Assembly (NCBI GenBank): GCA_039545295.1 | Contig: BCIK01000022.1 | Coordinates: 124,001-188,000, forward strand | DNA: 64,000 bases | Source: Udeniomyces pyricola | Lineage: Eukaryota; Basidiomycota; Tremellomycetes; Cystofilobasidiales; Mrakiaceae | Reading direction: 5' to 3' | Shown: piece after piece, positions 11,501-20,500 of the stretch | Layout: every line of letters starts with the position of its first letter | Numbering within the stretch: the stretch's first letter is position 1 | Program-made: the position numbers and the translations under genes | Notes under the pieces: generated by a model | The model's database searches: none | The model's input: only the letters and a program-made list of their open reading frames with translations | Told to the model about the DNA's origin: nothing

Positions 11501-13073
11501 TCCTAAATCACTGCTGCTTCTCACACCCCTCTTCACCTCTTACTCTCTTCCACCTGTTTCGACCCGTGCTCAAGCTTCCGTTCCCCTTCCCGTCGGACTA
11601 GACCTTGACACGCCGCTCTTCATCTTCCCTTCAAAGGCGGCGGACGATAACGAGAGTTCGGAGGAGGATGACTTTGATGAGGAGACCGCTGTGGTTGACC
11701 GTGGCGTTATCCGGTTGGGCAACGGAAAGAACAAAGCGGGCGGTGAGGGACCAGGTGAAAGGGTCATGACGGGCGAAGAACGAGAGCTCATGAGAGTCGT
11801 CGCTGCTGCCGCTGCTACCGGTGGACATGGCAAGAAGAAGAAAAAGAATGGGAAGAGTGCGAAAGGGATGGCAAAGGCCAAGGGAGACGAGACGCCAGAG
11901 GAAAGACTCGCGGTGAGTGACTTTGATCTCTTTCTTTTTTTTGCTTCTCTTTTTTTTTTTTCTTCAAATCTACTATGATCGTTGGCAGTACAATCTTGAT
12001 CCGATTGGGATCGCGAGATGACTTGGTAATGACTCGAGGCTAACAGTTTTGCCTTGCTCTGGTCTGTCTATCCCTCGCTTTTAGCGGAGAGCGGCTCGAA
12101 AGTCCAAACGAAGCCTGGATATCGACTCCATTCCGATTGTCCGTCTCAACGTCGATGACCTTCCTTCTGGTGAGCCCACTACTCGCTTTCACTTTGCTTT
12201 TCTATCCTCTTTTCGTATTGACGGTCTGTGTCGCTCAATTGGCACGTCGTGCTGATCCATGATGGTTTCGTGTCGTCTTCTGATGCAGCTTCCTCGTCCG
12301 CCAACGACACCCCATCGACGACCCCAACTGTCGACTCAAAACTCCGATCGAAATCGTCTAAACGGCCTTTGACCCATTCACCGGCATCGCCCGTCGTTGA
12401 AATCGAGCGGGATGGAGAGATGCCAGAGGGTTACGATCCAACGACTGCCTTGTCCTCGTCGGCTTCGGCCTTGGTCGTTGGTGATGATGATGGTGGTGGG
12501 ACGTCGGCGATGACTTCGTCAAAAGGGTCCTTGAGTCCGAATGGGGAGATGAGCTTGAAGGATATCAGGCTGGACTTTGGATCGAGCTTGAAGACGACGG
12601 GCGAGACCGGTAGGGCCGGAAGTGGGAGCAAGAGTGGCGGAGGAGGTGGAGGAAGGAAGTTGGGTGGTGGCTTTGACGAGTACCAGGATGGGGATTTAGA
12701 TCCATCCGACGACTTGTCGACCCACGTGGGCTCTCGAGAATCGATAGGGAGCCCGAAGAAGGCTTCCGGGAGGAAGAAGGATCTGAAGCAGATCAAGGCG
12801 GTCAAAAAGAAGACGAAGCTCGTTCCGGAGCGGACCGAAGACCACACGGTAGGGCGGGAGGACCAGAAGGAGAAGAACGAGGAGGAGGAAAGAGTTGAGG
12901 CAGAGTCATCTCAACGTTTACCATCGACGTCGACATTCTCACGTTCATCGCCATCACCTTTGTCCTCCCCTCCATCTCCACCGCCGGTCGCAGTGGCGAC
13001 GGCGGAGGAGAGTGAAGGCGTCGTTGTCACAAAGGTCGTCAAGAAGAAGAAGAAGACGAAACCGACAGTGTAA
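8549..13073 (+). CDS. APL5: AP-3 adaptor complex subunit delta
   Basis: Large subunit of the AP-3 adaptor, which sorts cargo from Golgi/endosome to the vacuole. Thirteen exons join in frame: 8549-8581, 8693-8827, 8931-9098, 9219-9347, 9445-9553, 9645-9784, 9880-10096, 10182-10327, 10411-10916, 11013-11265, 11367-11912, 12085-12169 and 12289-13073, giving 1083 aa. The start MWERTLQDLIRGIRA matches the delta N-terminus (F-E-K-N-L-Q-D-L-V-R-G). The adaptin armadillo core follows: HVVEVMSSSKYHLKEVGYLA, VRKRAVLCMYKIFEKYPE, NNWMLIKVVKLFALLTP, LKYIALLALVNI, ILKSVDDPDLSIRLRALDL, SRVDCGREI and GAAWIVGEFCEYL. The C-terminal third is acidic then Lys-rich (KKKKKNGKSAKG) with an Arg/Lys patch RRAARKSKR, the hinge region typical of fungal delta chains. 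It ends in KKKKKTKPTV. Confidence 0.93.
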
Positions 13074-14385
13074 ATACGGTTTCAATCGACCTCGTCGGGA
13101 AAGGTGGGGGGAGGGGGAGAGTGTTCTTTTTTATCTTCGTTTTGGGAGGAGGTAGAGGAGGCGGCGCGAGGAGGTGGAGATGGAGAAAGAGCAGAGAGGG
13201 CAAGGGGCCAATTATACTCGTCTTCATCTCTTCATTCTTTGCTCCAAATCCACCTTTTTCCAATTGTTGTCCTATATACGATCCATTCGCTTCGATTTTT
13301 TTCCCCACATCTCTCAGTACTCTTCGCCGCCGTATCTGTCTCGTGTGCATCGTTCATGATCTTACGCTGTCCATCACCTTGAAAGCTCTGAAAGAAGCAT
13401 GAGATTGCGTCACCGGTGCATAGCGCGCAACGTGCCGCTCGGTGCCCCTATTCGTGTAAGCTCGATCCGACCCAGCTGACGAAACTGCCGGCGAGCGGTC
13501 CCGAGCATGCGACGCATGGCAAGCCATGGAAGAAGAAAGGAATCATCACTAAAAGACCAGGTTCGTCTCGAGTGTCCAGCGGACCTGAGTGATGGATGAA
13601 GAAGGGAAACCGACGGAAGCATTCTTCGGCCGTTGACCGAAACGATATCGGACAGACAGTTTTACGATTACGTCCTGTCTTGGGAGATCGCAGCCTGACT
13701 TTTGGATCGATCCTGAGAGGTGAGATACTATGTACTTGGAGAAAGAACCAGGGTTCAGCTCTGTGTAAGGAGGGTTTGAGCGAATTGGCAACTTGGTACG
13801 AGGGAGGAGGAAAGACGACAGGATAAAGCCGAGATGCAGACGGATGGGAGGAGGGTCCGGGTGAGAGGAGGAGGCGATCTAAAGGATCAGAGGACTTGCA
13901 TGACCGAAGCGATGATGAGCAGGGGGAGAACTAGAGAGAGATACTTCCGTGGCAAGAGCCAATGACTTGGGTCTTGATTCAGATGTCGAAGTGAGAGAGA
14001 AGGAAATGTGTACTGATCGCGTGGAAGCAGAGGTGGCTAGCGGGATTGAACGGGCACGAAGACTTGGACGGGACGACTGCGTGCAGCCACGAGACAAACG
14101 TTGTCGGGTATATACCAAAAGAGCCCACTACGGAAGGCGAGAGAAGCGAGCCGTTGGGATGAGGTGAATGGAAGAGGGAGGATGAGATGAAGAGGAGAGG
14201 CGAGGCGGAAAAAGATGAAAGGGATGATAGGGCTTTGTGGGCGAGCAAGCGTTGATGTCGGTTGAGGGTTTATAGTTGGAGATTGTTGTGGGTGGGGGTG
14301 TGTGTTGTTGATGTTGGATTCTGAGGGTGGGGGGTTCGTTGATTCGTTCGTGGGTGAGTGTGACTGTTTTTCTTCTTTTTCTTCT

Positions 14386-14412
14386 TGTCTGTCTGTCTGT
14401 CTGTCTCTTTGG

Positions 14413-14450
<38 letters not shown>
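14386..14450. repeat. CTGT microsatellite
   Basis: About 65 bp of mostly perfect CTGT units, broken by short CTCTTTGG and TTGT interruptions. It lies within a longer pyrimidine-rich tract (14360-14530). No function is suggested. Confidence 0.9.
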
Positions 14451-14739
14451 TGTCTCTCTTTCTCTTCGGCCTCTCTTCGTCTGTCTCTTTGGCCTCCCTC
14501 GCTCTTTCTTTTTCTCCTCATCTCATCGTTAGTGACCCATCATCGTCAGTCAGTCAGTCACTCACTCACTCATCCTCACGTACTCACCCATCGTCCAGTC
14601 ACTCATCATGCCCGCCAACGTACTATATATGCGTCATATTATATGCCTCCTCCCCTCAACTTGACTCCCCTCCACTTGACTCCCCTCCCCTCGGCCACCT
14701 CATCGGATGGGATGATGGTAAGTAGAATGATTGCATGAG

Positions 14740-14858
14740 TGGATGGATGATGATTAGAATGGATGGACGAACGGATGGACGATGATGAAAATGAATGGAC
14801 GAACGGATGGACGATGATGAAAATGAATGGATGGATGAACGGATGGATGAACGATGAA
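14740..14858. repeat. 32-bp minisatellite
   Basis: About three imperfect copies of a 32-bp unit containing ATGGACGAACGGATGGAC followed by GATGATGAAAATGA. The last copy decays into GGATGGATGAACG repeats. Confidence 0.8.
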
Positions 14859-14965
14859 GATTGATCCGTCAGCTCAGCTCAGCACACGAATCGATCGACA
14901 GCTCAACGACAGAAAGAGGTCCGATGGAGATGGAGCATGATGACCACCGGGGTTGAGGATGGCCA

Positions 14966-15078
14966 TCGAGTGGGATCGGATGGAATGGGATCGGATGGAA
15001 TGGGATCGGATGGAATGGGATCGGATGGAACGGGATAGGATGGAATGGGATAGGATGGAATGGGACAAGACGGAATGA
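14966..15078. repeat. 15-bp minisatellite
   Basis: About seven copies of a 15-bp unit, ATGGGATCGGATGGA, the later copies carrying ATAGG in place of ATCGG. On the minus strand it reads as a SHSIR/SHSIL pentapeptide repeat, which explains the open frame over it. Confidence 0.88.
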
Positions 15079-15429
15079 TGGAAGCGAGGTGGGTGCGATG
15101 GGTCGAGCTAGGCTGGATGGAGAATCAGAACCGTCAGTCTATACGTCATCGGCCATCAGCAACAACATCAGCAGCCACATCAGCAGCCACATCAGCAACA
15201 ACAGCAACAAACAACAACAAACCCAAGTGGCCAACAATGGCACAAACGCCACGGAAGCACATGCGAATACATGAGGACATACAGCTCAGAGCCGACTACT
15301 AGGGCGATACAAGTAAGGGGGTCCAGTACAGAACGGCAGTACAGAACGGGGAGGGATCCACAACAACAGGTGCGAGAGTGAGAGCAAACAAGAACGAACC
15401 AGAACCAGAACCAGAACGAGACCAGACCA

Positions 15430-15910
15430 GAGCGGAAAGACATGACCGAGAACAGAGAGAGAAGGAGAGAGAAGGAGAGAGAGAAGGAGACAGAGAGAAG
15501 GAGACAGAGAGAAGGAGACAGAGAGAAGGAGACAGAGAGAGAAGGAGAGAAAAGGAGAGAGAGAAGGAGACAGAGAGAAGGAGACAGAGAGAAGGAGACA
15601 GAGAGAAGGAGACAGAGAGAAGGAGACAGAGACAGAAAAAAAAAGCGAGACACGCACACGCACACACACACACACATATACTAGAGCAATGGCATCAAGG
15701 CTACAGTTGGTCAAGCAAACAGGCAAGCAAGATAGGATCAAGGTGGACGTACACGTACAGAGAGACAGATCGAGACCGAGAGACAGATCGAGACCGAGAG
15801 GCGACCAAGAGACAGACCGAGAGGCGACCGAGAGACAGACCGAGAGACAGATCGAGAGACAGATCGAGAGACACGAGGCAAGAAACACGAGGCGAGAGAC
15901 ACGAGGCTAG
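15430..15910. repeat. Purine-rich tandem arrays
   Basis: The first part (about 15450-15640) repeats GAGAAGGAGACAGA-type units. The second (about 15760-15900) repeats AGACAGATCGAGACCGAG-type units. A short CACACA run lies between them at about 15650-15675. The + strand is almost all purine in the first array. Confidence 0.85.
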
Positions 15911-15998
15911 AGCTGAGGAGGAATAATGACTGAGAATAGAGCTGAGGAGGAATAATCACTGAAGAGTACAGTCCAGGGCGAACGACGGAGAAGGTGGC

Positions 15999-16709
15999 CT
16001 ATCCGATCGTGAGGAACGTTCGTCGTCGACCGTGGTTCCGGTGACGACGAGAGTGGTGCCGGTGGCGCGAACTGCCACCGGTAGACGACCGCCGTCGTCG
16101 AAGAGAGCGAGGCTCCAGCACCGGACCAGCCGAGCATGGAGAGAGGAACGGGGACGTTGGCGACTGGGGCGGTGCGAGGTTTAGTCGTTCGACCCGTCTG
16201 TCGTCGGGCCGGGTGCGAATGATGGTCGGTACGATGTGTTCGACTACCACACATACCGATACCGTCACCGACACAGCGGCAGGAGGAGGAGGAGAAAGAG
16301 GAGAAGGGAGAGAAGGAAGGGAAAGAGAAGAAGGGGAAAGAGGAGAAGGAGGAGAAAGAGGGGAAGGAGAAGGAGAAGGAGGAGAAGGACCCGCACATAC
16401 GAAGTCCATATCAAGCGCGTCCGCGCCAGAGCCGGAGGGCTTGTTGCGCTTAAAGGCGCGCTTGAGACTTTGCCCCATCGTCTTGACGCCGGCTCGAAGC
16501 CGGGAGCCGAACGGAGTCGTCTGCCGGGGGGCAGAAGACGAGGACGAAGTGGAGACGGAAGAGACGGAAGAGAACGAAGAGAACGAAGGAGACGACACAC
16601 AGGGCGAGGGCGAGAGGGGGGCCGAGGAACGGCAAGTGCGCGAGGCGGTCGAGGCAGAGCCAGAGGAGGCAGAGGCCGAGGCAGAGGTGGAGAAGAAGGT
16701 GAAGGGCAT
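15999..16709 (-). CDS. Possible Ser/Pro-rich hypothetical protein
   Basis: An uninterrupted 236-codon frame starts at an ATG at 16709, just before the GAGAGT array and gap. The start MPFTFFSTSASASASSGS is Ser-rich. The middle carries a basic, less repetitive segment, GVKTMGQSLKRAFKRNKPSG, then GADALDMDF, which looks like real protein rather than a repeat by-product. After a long Ser/Pro run the end is Arg/His-rich. I do not recognise a family. The strong low complexity of both strands and the neighbouring assembly gap make the call uncertain; introns may be missed. Confidence 0.38.
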   Translation of the reverse strand: MPFTFFSTSASASASSGSASTASRTCRSSAPLSPSPCVSSPSFSSFSSVSSVSTSSSSSAPRQTTPFGSRLRAGVKTMGQSLKRAFKRNKPSGSGADALDMDFVCAGPSPPSPSPSPLSPPSPLSPSSLSLPSLPSPLSPPPPAAVSVTVSVCVVVEHIVPTIIRTRPDDRRVERLNLAPPQSPTSPFLSPCSAGPVLEPRSLRRRRSSTGGSSRHRHHSRRHRNHGRRRTFLTIG

Positions 16710-16753
16710 GATGATGGTGATGATGATGATGATGATGGTGTTTGTTCGATGGA

Positions 16754-16762
16754 TCGTTCGAG

Positions 16763-16793
<31 letters not shown>

Positions 16794-17108
16794 NNNNNNN
16801 NNNNNNNNNNNNNNNNNNNNNNNNNNNNNNNNNNNNNNNNNNNNNNNNNNNNNNNNNNNNNNNNNNNNNNNNNNNNNNNNNNNNNNNNNNNNNNNNNNNN
16901 NNNNNNNNNNNNNNNNNNNNNNNNNNNNNNNNNNNNNNNNNNNNNNNNNNNNNNNNNNNNNNNNNNNNNNNNNNNNNNNNNNNNNNNNNNNNNNNNNNNN
17001 NNNNNNNNNNNNNNNNNNNNNNNNNNNNNNNNNNNNNNNNNNNNNNNNNNNNNNNNNNNNNNNNNNNNNNNNNNNNNNNNNNNNNNNNNNNNNNNNNNNN
17101 NNNNNNNN

Positions 17109-17201
<93 letters not shown>

Positions 17202-17214
17202 CGAGTGAGAGAGC
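16754..17214. repeat. GAGAGT array interrupted by an assembly gap
   Basis: The hexamer GAGAGT (equally GTGAGA) repeats from about 16762 to 16793 and again from 17109 to about 17200. Between lie 315 undetermined bases (16794-17108). The array therefore probably continues through the gap and its true length is unknown. It ends in GAGCGAGAGA-type units. Confidence 0.93.
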
Positions 17215-17665
17215 GAGAGAGCGAGAGAGCGGGTGTGGGCAAAGTGTGAAGAGCAGGTGGGCGTTAAGACCCAGCCGGGGGGCGATTTGGCCCTCCTTAT
17301 ATAGGGCACCAACCGGTCGGTGGCACGCCTTATCGCACGACTATGGCGTGCTCGACATAGGCCTTACTGATAAGGGCCTAGGCCTCGAGTGTGAAGACAG
17401 CAGAGGGCCTCGCTCCCAGTCGGGCGTCGAGCGGTGAGAATGCGGTCGCTACAGGCGGTAGAAACACCATGGGCAGTCAGTCGTGGTGGTTTCGGTAGAT
17501 TCGTCGGGGATTCCATGCCGGAGGATATCATCAGGTCATCGGAACCATCGTCCACCCATCCGGCATCGATCGACCGTCGGCCGTGGAACGAGCGAGGGCC
17601 GACGGCCGACGGGCGAGAGGCCTAAAGGGGAGGGGGGTCCTCGGTCGGGATTGGGATTTGGGTGA

Positions 17666-17701
<36 letters not shown>

Positions 17702-18414
17702 GACCGAGCGTGACATCCATCCACACATCGTTCTCAGCCATATCGTGAGCAGACAGACGGTAAGCGACGAGCGAGCAGTAAGCATCAGTGCGCACACACG
17801 GGTAGGTACCATGGGCGCCATCATCGGTACGAAGCGAGCAAGGTGCAGGTGCAGGTGGTGGTGGTGGTGGCCGAGCTCAGGTCGATGCGTCGGTTTGGAA
17901 CTGGGTGACCGTCGGCCGTGGCCGTCACTGTCGCCGTCGCATGCATTATGTCACTCATATAGATGTCACTGATCATATAGATGTCACTGATCATATATTG
18001 TATACTATACATCACTCGATCGATATATCACCCAGTCCCAGGCAAGGGCTGTGTGATGATGGCACCGTAAGGAGGAAAGCGGATGATTCTGAGAAAAAGT
18101 GGATGATACTATGCGCGCGGCGAGATCCGCCCAGCTAGCCATGAAGGTCAGACCACCCAGCAGAGCCCCCACTGGCGGGGCTGGTGAGAGCTTCCTGAGC
18201 CAATGCGCTATTATGAGACTGAGTCCTTGAAGCTTGAGCGCTTGAGCTGAAGGAAGCGCGCCAGCGCTCCAGCCCCCCAGAAGCCGGCCCATGCGCCCGC
18301 ACCCAGCTTGCCGCCGGCCGCGTCCTCAGGCCTCAGCGCCGAGCTGCGCGCTGCAACCATGTGTGACTGACTAGCGTTGCACTTTGGTTCCCAACCTTCT
18401 AAACCCTCTTTCAG
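17215..18414. other. Gene-poor block, right of assembly gap
   Basis: No supported gene was found. It contains a TATATAGGGC stretch near 17300, a CCTGAG array (about 17665-17703), a GGTGGT run near 17858-17870, a duplicated ATAGATGTCACTGATCAT unit at 17958-17995 and a markedly GC-rich patch (about 18240-18355). The composition shift near 18120 may mark the edge of an inserted element. Confidence 0.5.
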
Positions 18415-18720
18415 GTGGATCCGGGCTACCTCATGACTCGTGGCATACAGCCAGCGGCCTGCTTCGGACAAGTGGAGCACTTCGTCCAGGTGACTTACCG
18501 CAAGGAAGTCTTTCTTTACGCCATCTTCTGCCCTCTCAAGATCCAACGAGAGCCACGGAACAGGGATTTGTGGAGAGTCCAGACTCTTAATGGCGAGCCG
18601 GCTGTTGGCGTTCCGACAATCGTACCATCGCTTGCGATCTGTTCTGTAGTCGGGCTCATAGCCAACACCCGCACGGGATATTCCTACATCTTGCAACGGG
18701 ACTCTAGTTCCTTCACTTGA
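18415..18720 (+). pseudogene. Isolated terminal exon, possible mobile-element remnant
   Basis: A 101-codon open frame begins right after a good splice acceptor (CTCTTTCAG at 18414) and ends in TGA at 18718-18720. Its protein looks genuine, with features such as VEHFVQVTYRKEVFLYA, RDLWRVQTLNGEPAVGVP and NTRTGYSYIL. There is no ATG start and no matching upstream exon, and the flanks are GC-rich and repetitive. The general look (a domain with a Trp-containing middle and a short VVGLI end) recalls accessory domains trailing fungal DNA-transposon proteins, but I cannot name a family. It could also be the last exon of a gene whose earlier exons I missed. Confidence 0.35.
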
Positions 18721-18911
18721 TACATCATTTATAATATACATGTTCCTATGCTTCCCCTGATCCAAGCAATCCTCCAACAGAAATTATCGGTTATAATTGA
18801 GTTCGTAAAATGTCGACCGCTGGTGTCCGGTGTCAGCCGGTTAAAGCCGGCTCGGTGCGCCTTTTATACTCCTCTTCATCAATCACTACATTCCCTTCTT
18901 CGATCCTGCCT

Positions 18912-18912
<1 letters not shown>

Positions 18913-18944
<32 letters not shown>
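18913..18944. repeat. C homopolymer (32 bases)
   Basis: An unbroken run of 32 C lies about 30 bp upstream of the start codon of the small four-exon gene. Its exact length in the real genome is uncertain because such runs assemble poorly. Confidence 0.95.
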
Positions 18945-18976
18945 TTCCCCGGCCCTCGACATCAGCACACTTCCCA

Positions 18977-19438
18977 ATGAGCATCAGTCAGCACGTCATT
19001 GCCCTTTTCGCCGCCCTCCCCACCGCAGGTACGTTGACCGGCCTTGATCACGCTGGATCCCGAGATCCCTTTTTGGTGGCAAATCAACTGATACGCCTTT
19101 TTGCCATTCTTCATGCTCTCAGAGCAGGCACGAGTACAGAGTAAGTATAGACTGAGATTCTCGTTCTCGAGTATCCCGCGAACCAAGCTGACGTCCTTTT
19201 TCCACACATCCGCTGTGCAGATGCAATCGCACCAGCGCCAAGTACGTACCTCTTGTCGGGCTCTCATAGCTGCTTCACTTCTGCATCCCTCCGGACCATG
19301 GCCCGTATCATTCGACTGTCTGGTTTAACTGATGTCGCGCTTTCTGTTCATGCCACTGCAGTCGTCGAGCCAGAAGATGAAGATGTTGACCTGCCGCCGA
19401 GCAGAGCAAGAGGTTCTTCGAACGGGATATATTCCTAG
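18977..19438 (+). CDS. Small spliced gene (55 aa), unknown function
   Basis: Four exons join in frame: 18977-19028, 19123-19140, 19221-19241 and 19362-19438. Donors are GTACGT, GTAAGT and GTACGT; acceptors end CAG. All three introns are phase 1, and two exons are only 18 and 21 nt. The predicted protein starts MSISQHVIALFAALPTA, a likely amphipathic or weakly hydrophobic helix. It continues EQARVQN and AIAPAP, then an acidic stretch (VEPEDEDVDLPP), and ends GSSNGIYS. No family is recognised. The consistent phase and strong splice sites support a real gene, but the short length leaves room for chance. It could encode a small subunit of a larger complex; that is speculation. Confidence 0.55.
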
Positions 19439-19544
19439 ATTATAATGTACTCTGAGTGGAATAGGCAAAGGAAACGGTGCGAGTGGAAATAATAATGCTA
19501 CAAAAACAAGACGGACTTAAAATCGATCGTGACGCATATCGGCT

Positions 19545-19995
19545 CGGCATTTTTGCCACATCTCCCTCAACTCCCATCTCCCTTTGCTCGTCTCTGAAGC
19601 TTTTCCCCTTACAACTCTCCTACCCCCCAACACTCTCAATCCCAAACCTACCACTCTCCAACTCTGTCATGGCTCCCAGAAGGAACTCCAACGCATCTCA
19701 GGCCGTCTCGAGGGGGCCGACTTCCCCTCAAAGGAAGAAGACGACCACCAGCATGAAGAAGGCTCCCACCAGGAAGTTGCCCTCGGCTGACAAGCTCAAA
19801 CTTATCGAGGCGGAGGCCAAAATCCGTGTCGAGACGGCCTGAGATGCGTTGGAGTTCCTTCTGGGAGCCATGACAGAGTTGGAGAGTGGTAGGTTTGGGA
19901 TTGAGAGTGTTGAGGGGTAGGAGAGTTGTAAGGGGAAAAGCTTCAGAGACGAGCAAAGGGAGATGGGAGTTGAGGGAGATGTGGCAAAGATGCCG
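19545..19995. repeat. Near-perfect inverted repeat (167-bp arms, 117-bp spacer)
   Basis: The left arm 19545-19711 and right arm 19829-19995 are reverse complements with only two mismatches, found by aligning base by base: T at left position 19551 pairs against C, and one C/T difference lies in the C-run near 19627. The spacer is 19712-19828. A transcript across it would fold into a long hairpin. The high identity suggests recent origin or ongoing correction between arms. Confidence 0.95.
19669..19842 (+). CDS. 57-aa basic ORF inside the inverted repeat
   Basis: The frame starts at ATG 19669 in the left arm, crosses the spacer and ends at TGA 19840-19842 in the right arm. The protein begins MAPRRNSNASQAVS, has a Lys/Arg-rich middle (RKKTTTSMKKAPTRK) and ends in a helical-looking segment (ADKLKLIEAEAKIRVETA). 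The same ATG and first 14 codons occur again, inverted, in the right arm. The stop codon falls in the inverted copy, so the ORF may be the truncated front of a longer gene. I do not recognise it. Confidence 0.35.
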   Translation: MAPRRNSNASQAVSRGPTSPQRKKTTTSMKKAPTRKLPSADKLKLIEAEAKIRVETA

Positions 19996-20094
19996 CGATG
20001 TGGCAATGCATTGCACATGACAAGTCGTCGCCAACCCTGACATCGCCACGTGTCTATGAGCATTGCGGACGGTCGCAACCGGTCGGTTAACGAA

Positions 20095-20256
20095 CGTATC
20101 GTACATGTATTGTCGGCCCTATATATCATTGTTTCTCGCCAGTCGCACGCATGAGTTATAAGATCGAGTACGCTTCTCCATTCAACCCGCTCGGTGCCAT
20201 CAAGACCATGCAAAGGTGAATCATATCCAAGTAAACACATGAGAGCGTAAGTCAAT
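20095..20256 (-). repeat. Dispersed repeat, copy B
   Basis: Reverse-strand copy of the element at 8157-8309. It shares the GATGGCACCGAGCGGGT, AAGCGTACTCGATCT, GCGACTGGC and AGGGCC blocks. It lies about 100 bp to the right of the inverted repeat, so this corner of the window collects repeated DNA. Confidence 0.65.
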
Positions 20257-20500
20257 CAGAGCATCATCATGCGGATGGATGTCAGCCTGAACGAAATGAT
20301 GAGGCGATGATTCTCCAATCTGCTGCGATCTCAGGCCCAGTGTCGTATAATCTATACTATAGACTGATCATGCAGACGAGTCGAATTTCGCGTCTTGCCC
20401 CTCCACACACACACACCCCTCGCGTCTTCCTCTCGCGAGTTCAGTCCCCCTCTCGTCCCCCTCCCTTCCCCTTCCCCTTCAGCCCATCCCCCCCTCGACC

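Larger units (their letters stand above)
13074..15998. other. Gene-poor, low-complexity block, left of assembly gap
   Basis: No supported gene was found in these 2.9 kb. From left to right there is the APL5 3' region with purine- and T-rich stretches, about 0.9 kb of ordinary-looking sequence with only short unconvincing ORFs (13400-14260), then several tandem arrays listed separately, and AG-rich repeats from about 15430 on. The long open frames here are by-products of short tandem repeats, as their proteins are simple iterations such as SHSIR or SLSPSLCL. Confidence 0.6.

Noticed and set aside
14386..15100. Regularly spaced repeats as a CRISPR array
   Set aside because: The units are contiguous tandem repeats without unique spacers, and the genome is eukaryotic.
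15378..15926. Arg/Glu-rich frames on both strands
   Set aside because: They are translations of GA-rich tandem repeats open in several frames at once.
15999..17312. 437-codon minus-strand frame reading through the N gap
   Set aside because: It spans undetermined bases and a hexamer array; only the part from the ATG at 16709 is worth keeping.
18211..18777. 188-codon minus-strand frame
   Set aside because: It overlaps the more protein-like plus-strand exon at 18415-18720 and its own product has no family features.
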